In this document: one piece after another, positions 1 through 14,117 of the stretch | Position numbering within the stretch: the stretch's first letter is position 1 | How the letters are laid out: the number at the start of each line of letters is the position of its first letter | Source: Sordaria brevicollis | Taxonomy: Eukaryota; Ascomycota; Sordariomycetes; Sordariales; Sordariaceae | NCBI GenBank assembly: GCA_033439795.1 | Contig: JAUTDP010000014.1 | Span: 496,001-560,000 of the forward strand | DNA: 64,000 bases | Direction: 5' to 3' | Notes under the pieces: generated by a model | Databases searched by the model: none | The model's input: the letters and a program-made list of their open reading frames with translations, nothing else | What the model was told of the DNA's origin: nothing | Made by a program: the position numbers and the translations under genes

Positions 1-629
1 GGGTTACGGTATAGGTGAATGCAACATCCGCCTTTCTGCAAAGCGCCCCAAGCAGATGGGATTGAAAGCGTCATGCGAACAAGACTGAACACAAGAAAAA
101 ACGATGGGACGAGGAAGTGTCCTGCAAAGTCCCGAATTTTTTTTTCATCAAGCGAGCTTGCAGGCCCATATTCCAAATATCTCGAAGATCAATACATACT
201 GGGCCTTCCGCTGACTGAAATAGGCCCAAATTCTGACATGGGAAGAAAATGGACACAAGCGCAAAGTTAAAGTGAGAAGTGGGCCAGAGAACCCAGCACG
301 AGCGCAACCACAAGTCCATTTTCCCGTCTCGTGCGGGTCGGGGAAAGTGCATCCAACTTCCGCCGAAGATTTTCAGTCCCGACCGTTCGTGCCTGCCCTT
401 TCGTTGCCCTATCATGCCCCGTCTTGTGCTGGCAAGAGAAGTGAAGAGGGACAGCCCTGGCGGTCACGCTTATCACGGTAGCTCCCACCCGAGAAAAAAA
501 ATAACCCTTCGAGTGGCTCTGTCCGTTCTCTTGGGTCAGGCCCGCATCTCAGATCTCTCCGCCTCTCTGCCCTGAGTTCGCATTTTTTTCTACTCTTCAC
601 TCCAAATTCCTCTCTTCGTGTCCCTTTAT

Positions 630-669
630 CCCCCCCCCCCCCCCCCCCCCCCCTTTTTTTTTTTTTTTT
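630..669. repeat. Homopolymer pair C24-T16
   Basis: A run of 24 C (630-653) is followed directly by 16 T (654-669). On the minus strand this reads A16-G24. The arrangement matches the A/G pair at 10,894-10,924 in inverted orientation. Length in such runs is prone to sequencing error. Confidence 0.9.
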
Positions 670-3600
670 GCACAAATGAACTAGACCATTCGGTTCTACA
701 TTCGCGTTCTTTTTCTCTCCAACATCTGTTATTCGAGGTTGTTCTTCACCTTCGGCCTTAACTCGGCATCCCTCTTTTCGTTCATCCCATTTCTGCCCGC
801 CGGCCGCCCTGCCCGTTCCTCGTCCGCATGGTCTGGCCAGACATTCGGTCGACGACCTCGGCGGTTCGGCGCCGTCGCCAAGCCATTGGTACAGGATGGG
901 CTCCATTGCACTGGTCCAGGCCCTTTTCCCCAGCATCTGGACTCTCACAGATGAAGAACATCATGGTTGCAGCGTTCGTTGCCCATCCGGCGTCAACTAC
1001 AAATTTTGTGACTTCTTTCAGCCTTGAGATGGGCTTAGCTCGACCTTGCCGAGGGGCAGCACCTCACCGAGTGGTTTTCGTCCCGTCCTTCATTTCGGCA
1101 ACATCCCTGAGCCCTCTGGTCACAGAGATCCAGCAGCCAAGTGGTGTCTCGGGGAGCCGGCCCCCACAATCCCGATCTAAGCCCCTTGACATCTTACATT
1201 GTGACCACCTCTTGTTGTTGTTGCCAGCGAGAGGTGAGATACAACAAAGATACAACCAACAAACACTTGCGAGCTTTTCCAAAATTCCACACAGTTGCTT
1301 TCATTTGAGCAAGGTGGTAACATAATGAGGCACAGTTTGTCCCGAGACCTGCTTAAGCCGTCAAATCATCAAACCGCTCTTGTTCTCGAATGGACATCTA
1401 TTTCTGAGTGTAGCGTGGTTGAACTTGCCTGCGGATATTTTCATGTTTCACCACCAAGTGATCATGGTATTAACTCAGCCTCAATCACACTACCCGTCCC
1501 ATTGCCACAAGCACGAGCAGAGCGCTGAGGACGGAGACAACTTTAGCTCTTCATGGTCAACAGCTTGTCAACACGTGCTGAGGATGCAAAATAAACGGCA
1601 TGTCTCTAGACCAAAATCCTTCTCTCCTCATTCATGAACTTGTTTTGCTTTTTTTTTCTCCCGCGCTCGGAGGAGCGAAAAAGCCAACAGCATTACTCAC
1701 ATGGCAAGTGCCGCGTCTCCGAACGTGCATATATAGGAGGAGGCTTGGCGTTGAATCTGGTCTATTAGACTGTATTCGCGCGGCGCATTTGCATCAAAGT
1801 CTCTACCGTCCTATCTGCAGCCCTGTCGGACCGGGCGGGAAGGAAGACGATATGTGCGTGATGCCGAAAGCTTGTTAGTCACGCTGTATCAGGTATTGTG
1901 CGCAGTCGAATTTGATATTACATCATGAGCAGCTGTCAGTTGAGATCTAGAGTCAATCGCCTCACCAACAATGTTGTCATCAAGTATGGTATGATTTGAA
2001 AGACTGAGAGGAGAGAACCTTCTATTCTCGCCTTGTTCTGTGCTCGCGAGGGAGTAGGTCCGAATGGGTACACGTTCGTTGGTCCTGGTCAGGCAGTCCC
2101 GCGGGGAAACCGCCCCGGACAAGGGATTCTACCTGTTGGCTACCACCAGACGTTTACATTGGGGGCGAGAGATAATCATGCCTTTACATTTTTTTGCGCT
2201 GTCTTGTGTTCGGTGGCATATCAAGCGTTGACCAGAGCATTTGAGTTCTAGCTTTCCCTCTAGCCGCACCTACTCTCCCCGCTCTCCATTTTCTTCCCTG
2301 CCAACTTATGCTTACGAACTGTCCATAATTCCCACATCACCCTTCGCATTCAACTCCGTGTGGGTATGGATAGTGACTGGGAAGCGGGCAAGTTGCGCGT
2401 CTGTTTCATAATCATCACCTACATAATGCAACCGTCAAGAACTTTGGCACATATCTACAAATTTTGCTGGACTACACGGTTCATGCCTCAAATGCGTTGC
2501 CATCACTGTCTTGTCAGACCGGCTATACCTGACCTCTCAATACCGCATGGCTGAATAGACAGTGAGAAAAAAGTGGTTTGCACTGCGGATCCTGTTCCTT
2601 GACGTCTTGAGCTGCTGAGTCCTGATTTGCCAGAATCTGTGCTTTTCTCATTCCTCAGAACTGCGGTGCAAACCCTTCCCGTGTTTTCCGGTCGCTCAGT
2701 ACAGCCTTGGCGATGATTGCTGCGAGATGGACAATAAGCGATGGTGAGAAAGGGAGAGGTCAAATTCGTGGCCAGGGTAACTCTTCAATGAGTTCCCGGG
2801 CAGCCGACAGCCACAGTCCTCACAAATCTTCCAGAACGACCAATATCTGACCCGTTAGCGGGTTCAGCCAAAGTCTAGACAATCCACTAGACACCGTCAA
2901 GCGATGAATGAAAAGGTGCCCCTGGTAACAGTGGTGGCATATAATTTTCCGCCTTTGCGTCGACCTTTGGCCTTTTTTCCTCATTCCGAGTCTTCATGCC
3001 CTAAAGTCTACGCCTAAAGCAAATATTGCATTAACACGTCGGGATCAAACATCGTGATTTAACCTGTCACTAGTCTCGCCCTGCTTTCATCACCAAGTGT
3101 TGCGGCTTGTTAGCATCAGCACCACTGCATGTCCGAGCCGCGGATGCATTGCATGTGCATAAGTTTGTTCATCTGCTGAGCCTATGGGAACATGAAAAAG
3201 TTATCATAAGGTTTCAAAGCGGAATAAGGTTTCTGCTTCGGGACCGATCCATACGGAGTAGTCGTTTTCCACTCAAGTTTCGCTGCCACGCATGCATCCA
3301 CGTTGTGTCTCTTTCCTTGCATCCTATCATACGGCCGTTGTGACATAGACGGCTTGCCGTACTTCAGACTATGAAGTTTTGCATTTTCAAAAACTCTGGC
3401 GGATCTGAGAAGGCGGCTATACGAAGGTGCCTGCTCAAGAGGGCTTGCATTCAAGATGTTCACGCATATCACCGAATTTACTCTGTGTTTCATGTGCTAC
3501 TTCATATACATGAAAAAGCAAGGGATTGTAGTCTTATTGCTAATAGACTTCGGGTAGGTTAGTATTGAGGTTGGTGATAGCAAATGATAGCCGAGCTAAT

Positions 3601-6600
3601 GTGATTTGAGGGTGCAGGAAGTGTGCTGTGGAGATGGACCAAGTCAACTGGAGGGTAAGTCAATACCTGGAAGACCTGAGGTTGCTAACTCCAGATACAA
3701 GTCTGATATAGCCTCATAAGGGAGCTATCTGGGACGGATGAATGTGAATCCAGGTAAGGATATCTGTCAGTGTTCAACAAGCTGACAAGCAAAGCAGAAA
3801 CCTCTATCTCCCCAGTCAATACTTCTCTCTTAGCAGCTCCAGACCGCTAGGCAATGGGTATCTGGTGTGGCACACTGTCACTGGCAGCGAGTACATTCCC
3901 TCCCGTCCCATTCTGTAGCCTCTCAGATTTGTCACTTCTAGGTGAGTACCATGACCTGTCATCCGCGGAAGTGCAAGGGAAGGTGGGAACTGATTTCAGT
4001 GTCTGCGTGCGAGAAGCTGGATTCTTCCACTAGTGTTGCTCACTAGATCTGGAACCGTGACGACAGGTTAAATCAGCACTGGGCTCGCCATGAGTTAGTA
4101 TGTGTTACGTATCTAAAGGTACTCAAGTGTCATCGCAGATGTCCATAGGTCCCCTGATCCTGTACCTCAGAGTATCTTGGTCAAGGGGTCGGTATTGTAG
4201 GCCCAACAGGATCTTGGACCGGAGTTCAGTAACTGGCAACTCTTGTCGGAATGTGACAAAGCTCTTTCTTCAGCGAGTGACATCAGCTGGAAGGGGCGTG
4301 AACCGAAGCCGGCAAAGTCAAGGTACGTTCAACACAGCACTTACACGCACACGGTGTTCCGTATTCAGATATTGAGATTTGGCAGTGACTGACTGAGACG
4401 TTTATTCATAGAAATCTCTTGTGGTCTTCGAAAAATCCGCCGTTTTCGCCACGGTAGAGTGTGCTAACGAACGTCGAAAGCCGGTCGGGCCGGGAAGTTG
4501 GCCGGTTGAGCCGGTCGACCAGTTGGGTCTGGCTTTCACCAGGTTCTTACACAGGCCTTTGGAGTTGGAGTTGCTCAACTCTAGTCCAATCCACCGGAAC
4601 ATTCCGCTACACTGAGAGCAGCAATAACTCCGTCAAGAATTGAGTGTGAGACTATGGTGGAGTGACAGAAGGGCTGACGGACTGACGCATGCAGAGACTG
4701 ACGCGGACGCGGAAGGTGCTCAGGGACTAACAAGGTTTGGAACCTGGAATCTTGGAGCCTGCAGTAAATCACTGCGAACACAAACAGGCCATGATGGAAA
4801 GAAGGCCGAGGTCTTGGAGTTGCTTTACTATCTTGGGAGTTGACTAACTGGTCGAGCAGTGACTGTGCGGTTTGGCATCGAAAACGTACGCGGCCGAGTA
4901 GGCGACCTGGCAGGGTGACCAGGTAACCGGTTTGCTTGTGCAACCGGGGAGTGTACCCTTGGCTTGTGTTACGCTGATGCGTGCTCGAGTCTGGAGCTTT
5001 CAATCCTGGTAACTTAGCAATGTTCGCGCTTCCCATTCGCATCTGACGCTCTCTCTTCTTCCCACTCCCATTGCCGCAACATGGCCACCTGCAGTATCTT
5101 CCACATCCATCACTTTTCCCCCGCAGTTTTTAGACTGGGCCGGAAGGCAATGTCGTCAAAGGGTGCAACCAACGGCCATTCTGGCAACCAACAGAAAATG
5201 GGAATCGCCAACAAAAGGTCGAGACAATCTGTTGCCGGCGCGGCTACTGGGCGGTTGGCAGCATGATTACCAACGCCGCATCCGCCCTTACAGCCATGTC
5301 CCGTTCACCACCGCGACCTACCTTGCTCGATATCGACAACGACAACTTCTGCAATGATCCCCCGTCCCACGCCATCTGCCTCGGCGAGCCCCCAAATCTG
5401 GGGAAGGGAAAGAAGAAGCAAAAGTAGTTTCAATGCTCCTTCGGTTGTTTCTGAAACACTAGAAACATGGCAAAAATAGTGCGAACTAGTCCCGGCATAG
5501 GAAACACTCCCGAATGTGGCGGCGCGCACCATTTCCAAAAAGATGCAACGCATCCATCCTTCGTGTGGGTTGTGTCGCATGAATCTCGCATTGCGGCTCT
5601 GTCTCCTTCAGGTAATCCATACAACAACCACAGTCCAGATCACGGACGACAGTGTTTATCAACAAGCGACAAAAGAATGACCAGGTTGTGGCTTACGGAC
5701 AGGGCTAACTAAGGCCCACAAACAACGAGCATCAGTAGACAACTACAGACATCGCGGTCTTTTTTCGACGCTTTTTCACCGCTCCTTCACCAATCGGATC
5801 TCCACAAGGTATGACGACTTTCGTACAGATTCAAAGGGCAAGCGATTTCTCTTGAGTCGTCAAATGGATGCAATTCGACATATGGAGTGCAAAGTCAGAC
5901 CGCCATCAGTGCATGGAAGTTTGTTTACAAACAAAGCCTATTGATATCGTACCGATGGGCAACAGACTGCCCAGAGACCCGTCCGAGTTTTACCAGATTA
6001 CTGTGAACGAAGCATATCGCATCGTCCTTCACCAACTCGGTCGTTCTCCCGGAGGCTTCGTCCCCTTCATGACGAACAGTTTTCGACTCCCTGCTTTCTT
6101 CGTTCTCATCTCATAACTTTATCAAGAATCCACACCTTGAGATGTCAACAAGACTTTCCAATGATGCACAATGCATGCCAAATAGCTGCACGATCAAGAA
6201 TGATGTTGCCTACAGATAGATTCATTTACTCGGGAGAGCTGCACAATACGACATTAAACCGTCCGTACCTGCGTCTGTCTGCACTTCCGGCTCAGCTACC
6301 TCCGGACCCGGATGGCCCGCAAGCGGCCAGCGGTGACCTGCATTCTTCTCCATCCCCCATCACCAACAGACACACACCGCATCCGCACCCGCATTCCGGA
6401 TGGACGCCAGGTAAGTATTGCAGTGTACGACCGGCCCGAGAGAACGGGAATGATTTACAGGTACAGCAGCTTGCTGCAGTTCACTGCGACTTGCAGAGTT
6501 TCGGTGCGACCAACCAACAACTACGGCTCAGCGAAGATCATCTCGATTCCGGCGAGTCTGAGGCCTTCCACAATACGCTCTGCTAGCCGCAACACCACGT

Positions 6601-9600
6601 GCTCTAGCTGAGAGAAGAAGGTGAACCGAACGCTAGACCAGGGCAAAGAGTGTTCGAGACTGTGTTGGGTGTAAGTGACTATTCAGCTATTCTACTGGGT
6701 TGCTACTACTCATTACGCCTTGCTCGCCGATCCCCCAAGTTCCAAGGATGGCCCCAGGTTGGACGGCGATCAAAGACTGAGTGAAATCTCAATCCTTACA
6801 GCGGAGCTTTTACCTTTCTTTCGACGGCAACTACTGAACAACGACTTGGCGTTTCGATTACAGACCGTATTGAATGCATTACAGAGCACGGCAGGAACAT
6901 GCTGGTCTCATGCCCGGACATCTACCGGGTTCTCCTCATCGACTTGCAGAGCACCGCCGCTATCATGCGTTAACGCTATTGCAAACCCCGGCAAAATACT
7001 GTGCGACACGGAAGAAGGAAACACTACCGAGAGCGAACAACAGAACTCCAAAAATCTTCAAGCCAACCCAGTCCCGGTTTTGAAGAAGTTCAAAATTTAT
7101 GCAATGCGACGCAGTATCATGTAAGTCACGGTACCTGCATCCCGCTATTATGCATCGTTGATCGTGCACGCATACCCGCTAACACAGCCGTAGTCTGCAC
7201 CTAAACCAAACCGCACGATCAGCGAAAACCCCGCTCTCAACATTATTCAATCTACATCCACATAAATTCGGGTGGCCTCAAGATGTGGCTTACATTCAAC
7301 TGCGATTGCATGCTTTTCAGCTGTAGCCTTGAGAGGCTTTGGGCCGTCTCTTCGCTTCGATATCTTACAGATTTACGGTGAAAAAGCGCACTTACTGTGA
7401 CAAAAGCGAATAACACTTCCATTCGGTCTTGAACACTATTGAGGCCAGGCCAGACCGGACCAGCAGTGGCCAGGTAGATTGGCCAAAAGCAAGAAACCAA
7501 GCACTTAGCCCAGCTGCCCAGCTAACCTAGCAAGCGGGCAAGCAAGCACTGCCTACCAGGACCAGGGTGACGGACCGCCCCGTCATTCGGCCTTCTTTCG
7601 CTTCTCGCTTCGAACTGTTATCAAACATCGCTTTGTGGTACAACTTTCTAATTTCAAATTCTTCTTCCCCGGTATTAACCACCGCAACGCAAGCAACCTT
7701 CCACCATCCATCGTCCCACTGCGCCGTATATCGGCCCGGACAGCCTAAAACGAAACATAGTTGACGATATACCTACCAAAACCGAAAAAGTGACAAGTGA
7801 CCAATGTCTTTGGCGCGGCTTAGCGAAATCCTTCGAGCAACAACGCGCTAAAGCTCGCTAGCGAGGCTAATCGGCGCAGATTATCAGGGCAAATAGGCGA
7901 CCCGACCAACCTCAAGCGAGAGAAAAGGCGAAAGAGACGCTAATAAGCGCCGAACCGCCCCCAAGACCACCCCAAGAGACCACCGTAAAACCACCCAGGC
8001 CTCGAAGGCTGTGTTACTTGCATCTCCCAACGTACGGTGGCTTGGAATTGACCAATCACTTTGATTGTTCCTCTTCAAGAAGACTTCTCCAGATGAAGAT
8101 CCTGTCGCTGCCCGCCCGAACACCGCCGCGTGCGGACCGCAAAAGATGATGGAAGTTCAGTACAGTACCGAAATACCGAGAATAGACGGATCAACGCTCG
8201 GCATATACACTGAGACACCTGTGGGTGGAAGGCGCAGTGTGAGCCACCAAGAGTTACTTGGTAGGAAGGTAGTAGCGATATTCCCAAAGCTCCAACAAGT
8301 CAAGGACGAGAAACTCTTGGGCCTTCGCTTTGAGACATCATCGGCTTGGTGTGGAAGGTATGGCAGCTTGCGATGTTACAACGAATCTCATCCGGTTTAC
8401 CGCGACTCACCGGTCTCGAGGGTATTCTTCTGGTGACAAGAATACGGTTGATAGAGGCGAAGTTGAAGTTGGGAGCTCTGGAATGACTGGCCCACTTTTC
8501 TGCCCTTGAAGTTGCATTATGATGTCTTCGACGGACAAATACAGATTCATACTGACAATGCTTCTCTTTTCAACCTAGGCGTAAACTTATGATGCCAGGT
8601 ACTGATCAGGACGACCTAGGAAGGCACAGTATACACTGATCAGAGGGGGGTACAAATTCCCGGCGTGTTACCTACCGGGATGAATACATGATGATATCCT
8701 AGCATGGAAGGTAAACAACCACAGTATCCACACAGAACTTTCAGCTCAACGTGCCTCACTTTCAGCACGACCCACACTAACAGTGAATGGACACCTCCGG
8801 TCACAGTTGTCGAAGAAAACATACTGCAAACGGTATCTCATTCATGACAATGATCAGATATGATCCACACAGCTCATCATGGCTGACCGCAAAACCAACT
8901 GAAGTTCTACCAAACCCCAGTACCGTACGGGCCCGGGTCCGGACCCCAAAGGACCGGGACTGGGACCCCAATGGGACTGTAACCGGCGACCCGAGGGAAT
9001 GGATAGCATATCCACTTCTATCCCTCGCCGATAGTCGGTCACTTCACCGATACAACATCACGAGATATTGCAATCCAGTAGACAAAAGTCTAGCTGGGTG
9101 AAGAAGTGGACCATCGCATCATGGAAACCACCAACAACACCAACACTGCAATGACTGTTTTCGTCATCCTGGCTTGGGGTCTGAAGGAAGTCCTACTTTG
9201 CAAGAATGTCAGAAACAAGCCAACAGGTCGAGTATGAGCGGGGTCCTTGAAGATTTTTGTGACGAAGTTGAGGGGAAGCAAACGGAAGTCCAGTCCGAGG
9301 AAGAAGAAGAAGAGATGGAGCGGGGAAAGGTGAAGAATGCCTACCATAGCCGCACGATAACAAGGAACAATATCATCCGATTCGATTCAAGGTTGAGCGA
9401 GCATACCGAATATGGAAGGCAGCTAACCCACCCTACCCTACCCTATCAGGCTATCAGTTTTCACAACAACGAGTGACATGTCACATATCAGTCTACATAC
9501 TAGACACAGAAACGTGGGAAAAGATGCCGTGGTGTACAGTAGTGTAGTGTGATCCATCGGGCATCTCGCAGAAAACAAATGTTTCAGAATCCACTAGTTT

Positions 9601-10893
9601 AGTCTAGACGTCCCTTCCTTCTATGACGACGTCTCTGGAGAAGACACTCTTACGAACGAACGGCATGCCAACTTTGGATCGTATCATTTGATCTAGACTT
9701 ACTTACATTGGGAGGCAAAGAACGTAAGCTACACAGACGACCGATATCATCACTCACCAGCTAATACCAATCAATACCAAGACCGGTGAGGGTTATCCTG
9801 AGCTCTCCCTCTCCATCTTTGAACTCTCCAGCTCCCTCCTCCTCCAGGGAAAGCCGGGACAAACTTCCTGTTCTCCGGTCTTGTCAGTCGTGCCTCCTGT
9901 CGTGTCTTCTGTCTCTTCCTTGTCTGGCCAGGCCTTTGGATTGATCGTGGACCAACCACTTTTGCCCCTTCGCCTCTTTTTCATTTACTGAGTTTCTGAT
10001 CACGAGAGTCGAAAGAAGACGGGCGGCGCGTAGAGAAGCTCGTGCTAACAATGAAAGCGCTCGGCGGTTCATTATCCAAAGAGAAGCACATAGACATAGA
10101 CTTCGTAATGGCAATATCTGGAAGGCAAAAAGTCCCTAATCCTCATCATCTCATCACCACAATCGTAGATGTACTGCTCAAATGACGTTTATCATATGGT
10201 CGAGTGACCAAGTGATCAAATGATCTACACGAGTTAAAGGAGCCGCAAACGATAAGTTGAGGTCAAAGTAAATAGAACGGCATCATAGTGGCGAAGAACC
10301 CCATTGAACCTGAACCGGAATCAACTTCCCTAGTGGTATCGATATATCGACACTACACTCCTAACATTCACTACCATAATCATCACGAATAAGCTGACCC
10401 AATCCGGCCTTATTATGTTTCATGTTTCATCGTTTTCACCTTGTTGGTTCTACTACCGCCATATCTTCTCCCTAGAGGTTAGTACTCCCCACCAGAAAGG
10501 CGGAATCCGGAATAAGACGGGAGGAGTTTGATATGTATTTTCACAACGGGAGGAAAACCAACCAACAAGCCGAGCCGCACCGGCAGCACCGGTGCGGTGC
10601 AATGTGCGGCGCAAAAGGCAACAACCAACGAACAGGCACACACAAGTGACACAACACCCAACAACAGCAAGAGCGGCACGGGTGCTTGGCATTTTTTACT
10701 TCACTTGTTTCACTGCGTCAAGGCAAGGCTTGAAACATCGGTGGTCCGTCCTCATGCTTTTGGATGATGTACATACTCTTAGTGACTTCTGACATGGACG
10801 AAGTTGAACAGCGGAATTTGTTCCGGTGACGTGCTCGATTGGCGTCCTTGGGGCGTTGGTAGTTCTTTGATCGCTTTGAGTGTTAGATCAGGC

Positions 10894-10924
10894 AAAAAAA
10901 AAAAAAAGGGGGGGGGGGGGGGGG
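10894..10924. repeat. Homopolymer pair A14-G17
   Basis: A run of 14 A (10,894-10,907) is followed directly by 17 G (10,908-10,924). Read on the minus strand it is C17-T14, the same order as the pair at 630-669. Confidence 0.9.
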
Positions 10925-11755
10925 TGCGAAAATCGAAGGTGATTTGGGTGGGACTTTTGTGGTTTGGACGACAGTCAGTCGGTCTGGTGTGTGGGGTCAA
11001 CTATGAATGAGGGACTTGGACGGTGAGCGGTGCAGTGGTGATAGGTTGCGTAGCGATTGACGTGGCGAATGCGAGGGTAAGTGGGATGAAGGTCGGAACT
11101 TGTAGAATGGTGCTCCCCAGTATCGCGACATGAGGTTTCGAGCCGGTGTTATTGATGGACGCATGCACCTGTCACTAAAGATATTCAAAAGGCAAGACGA
11201 TTCTTTTTTCAGCTTCTCTAAGCGGTAAGAGACCTAAGCTGTGAAGAACAACAAACCGGAATACGACCTCTTTCGTTCACGCAAGTGTGTTAAATCACAA
11301 GACACTATATAAACCTTTCCTCGTCTTGGACATTGTCTCCAGACACTTCGCCAGTTTTGATTTTTGAGTCCCGCCCTTCAATACTTTTCCCAGCCTCCCA
11401 GTAATCCCGAACCGAACCGATAGAAAGACAAATCCTGAACCCCATTATCCCAGAGAGCGCGTTTTTTAGGTACTCATTATGTGCATCAGAAAACGGGGTA
11501 TACTTGTTGAAAAATGAAAAGCAGACTTTGAAAATGCAAGACATGACTTTGGTTAAATAGCATGCTGATCGAAGAGAAGAAAAACAATTTGCTGATGCTG
11601 ATGCTATGATGCTGATACTGTTTACTCGAGTGTTGAAGCTCCGTATAACATAATCCGGTTAGTACGCGCGTGAGTGATTTGGCCGTGGACGGCGGCGACT
11701 GATCGTGAAATCTTCGTCAAGACGTTCCGTTCCCTGGTCGACAAAGGGGAAGCTC

Positions 11756-14104
11756 CTAGGCACCTTCTATCGGCGGGACGAACGTGTAATTGAAGTCGAG
11801 CAGGCCATCGAGCATCCAATGCTGGGGATCCCAGACGTCGAGGGTATCGAAGCCGTTCATTCCCATGAGCTGCTGGTTTCCACCCATGGTCGAAGACCCT
11901 CCTCCGGGAGTGATGGATCCGTTCGAGGCGGCGGCGGCGAGGCCCAGGTTCGGGATACCGTGAGAGGGCGGCGCTAGAGTACTATCGAGATGTGTCGACG
12001 AGGCTGATGATTCATTAGCTGAATCGGGATTTGTGGGTTGTTTGAGGGCTGTGCCAAACACTTGTTTTTAGCAACTGGGAGCAGTTTATCAACCAATTGA
12101 AGAGCTGTGCAAACAAAAAACAACTTACCATCAAGTGTACCTCTCCCTCTGGCCTGATATTCCTCTCTCCAGTGCCAAATGGAGTCGAATACCAGGCTCA
12201 TGCTGTGTCTACATCTCACCTTGAGCTGCAGACTGTCGTCCACCACTGGGTCGGTTCCGTCAGGTCGATATGCGTTGGGGTTTTCCCTTCCGGCGCCATT
12301 CCAGATCTGGACCATAAGCTCAGCCAATCTCCAATAAAGATCGTTCTGAATGACGCTTGTGGTCCGGATGGCCTGGATGGTTCTGTGAAAGAGTTCCCGT
12401 CCGCGATCAAAATCAATAGTTTTGGCGAAGAAGGAGCGCAATAGCTTGAGAAGTGAGAACCCGGCGGCTACCAGCATCTGCTGAATGTAGTTGGAGGCGT
12501 ACTTGAGCATGTACTGATCGCGGTATTGGTAGGAATAGTGATCGTGGCAAGACGGGTCACCATCCAAAATGAAGTCAAGGAAGCTCGTCGTGGCTCTCCA
12601 GAGGCCCATGAGATCATCCAGATAGTTAGGCGTGTTGTTAGAGTCGAAGAAGCCTGCCAGGCGTAGATGGAGGCCAGCAGCCTTGAGGTGGAGGTTGACG
12701 ACAGGTGAGATACCCTTGGACAGGACCGATGCGGTCAGCTCGTTGTACTCGCGACGATAGACGCGCATCAACATGGCGCGATGCTCATCGCCAGCAACGC
12801 CCCTCGGGTCGCTGGCGTTGCTGTACATCTCCTTGGAGACCTTATCGCAAAAGCGTTCGATCTGGAGTCTGGCCTCGAGCTCTGGGCCCAGCGAAGCAGG
12901 ACTAGTATCACCTTGACGAGTAGCCAAAGTCCAGTCGTACAAGGTTGTCGCAGGTTGGCCATAACCGGTGCCAACAGCCTGCGCCACAATATTGGCGACA
13001 GCCCACGTCTTGATTCTATCGTGAAGCCCCTCCTTGTTGAGCTCAATTGGCACTCTCGAGAAATCGTTCATGTGATTTGGTCGATGAAGGCCCAAGCCGG
13101 TGGCCGTCTTCATTAAAACACCACCCAGAATGTGGGTTGGGTCTGATGATGATGTGCTGGTTGGAAGAGGCCATGTGCAGAGAAGGCACAGTGCCTTGAC
13201 AGCGAAGTAGCTTTGGGGCACCTCGCCAATGGTAGTCCAGAGCAGTCTCGTCAAAGGGCTGGATAGCTTGGTCAAGAACGATCGGTCGTGTCCATAGCGC
13301 CTGCTGGCCACGGCCACTATAGCCCAGTACAGCAAAGGATACTGTTGGTAGTACTGATCCGGGGTCTGATGGGGATTGAGGAATGGGAGGAACGGGTGGT
13401 AGTAATGGAAGTAGTCGTTGAACAAGACGCTCTCGTCATCTTCTGTTATCCTGAAGTCCTCGAGCTCGCGCACGATCCTGGGCATGGCATAAGAGCCTCC
13501 ACGCTTCAGATGAAGCAGAGAAGAGACAGCCTCGTCAGACCCCATCAACGAAGGGTTCCGTGTGTGGGAGTAGTGGCTGTTGACCACAGGAGAGTGTAGT
13601 TGTGAATGCGTGGCATTGCCTGGAGTGTTATTGTCGTCATCATCATCGACGACGAAACCTTGGGCCTTTGCGCTTTGGACCGCACGCCTAAGTTTCTCAA
13701 TCTCCTTCTCCATCTCGGCATGCTTGCTGCGTTTCCCGATACGCTTGAAGTTCGATTCGATCTTGCATTCGAGATGCAGACGGTTGCATCGTGAGCAGCT
13801 CGAGAAGGGTTCTTGAACAACATCGCATCGCAACTGTACGGGAGAGGGGGTGTCAGCGAGGTCTTGTCATTCGGGAATTGCCTGGTTGGGATTATACCTT
13901 TTGTTGGCGGCACTCATTGCAAGCGCGCTTGACACCAGGTAGTCGGCGGCCACCCTTGGCCTCAGGGGAACCATCATCACGCTCATCACGGTCGTTGTCC
14001 CCCGTGCTAGCAGGACTGCTTTCCATGATGCTGCGCTTGCGCTTTATGGGACCACCATTGGGACCCTGGTTGCGCATACCAGCAGAGAACTCGGGGCTCT
14101 CCAT
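11756..14104 (-). CDS. Zn2Cys6 fungal transcription factor (three exons)
   Basis: Predicted nuclear DNA-binding regulator of 734 residues. Exons are 14,104-13,898, 13,833-12,129 and 12,048-11,756. Intron 1 (64 nt, GTATAA...TACAG) interrupts the zinc cluster and intron 2 (80 nt, GTAAGT...CACAG) joins phase 1 to phase 1. Spliced, the six cysteines fall at residues 62, 65, 72, 82, 85 and 92, a canonical CX2CX6CX9CX2CX6C binuclear cluster, preceded by the basic KRKR (about 21-24) and followed by a basic and then charged, probably coiled-coil linker. A fungal-specific middle homology region follows (aromatic-rich segment FNDYFHYYHPFLPF). The last exon encodes a Gly/Asn-rich tail with an acidic-aromatic stretch (WMLDGLLDFNYTF) that could be an activation motif. 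Skipping intron 2 would replace this tail by an unrelated short one. The regulated pathway cannot be told from sequence; the zinc cluster resembles the group that includes fungal WAR1-like factors, but this is only an impression. Confidence 0.88.
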
Positions 14105-14117
14105 TGTATATATAGTA
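14105..14117 (-). promoter_or_regulatory. TATA-like element abutting the transcription-factor start
   Basis: On the minus strand ACTATATATACA lies immediately before the chosen ATG at 14,104. If it acts as a TATA box, transcription would begin inside the reading frame and translation would start at Met10 or Met27, both still upstream of the zinc cluster. It may equally be part of the 5' leader. Confidence 0.3.

Larger units (their letters stand above)
1..11755. other. Long block without a supportable gene
   Basis: Many short open frames exist on both strands, but none has a recognisable domain, a convincing splice structure or a consistent reading frame. What can be seen is low-complexity sequence: a C/T homopolymer pair at 630-669, an A/G pair at 10,894-10,924, a 12-bp perfect palindrome at 8,935-8,946, and TATA-like motifs near 1,729 (ATATATAGG) and 11,305 (CTATATAAAC). 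It could hold long untranslated leaders, non-coding transcripts or the regulatory region of a gene to the left. No tRNA or rRNA was seen. Confidence 0.5.

Noticed and set aside
9431..9446. CCCTACCCTACCCTAT, similar to telomere repeats
   Set aside because: Only three units of five bases, not the six-base fungal telomere unit, and no other telomeric context.
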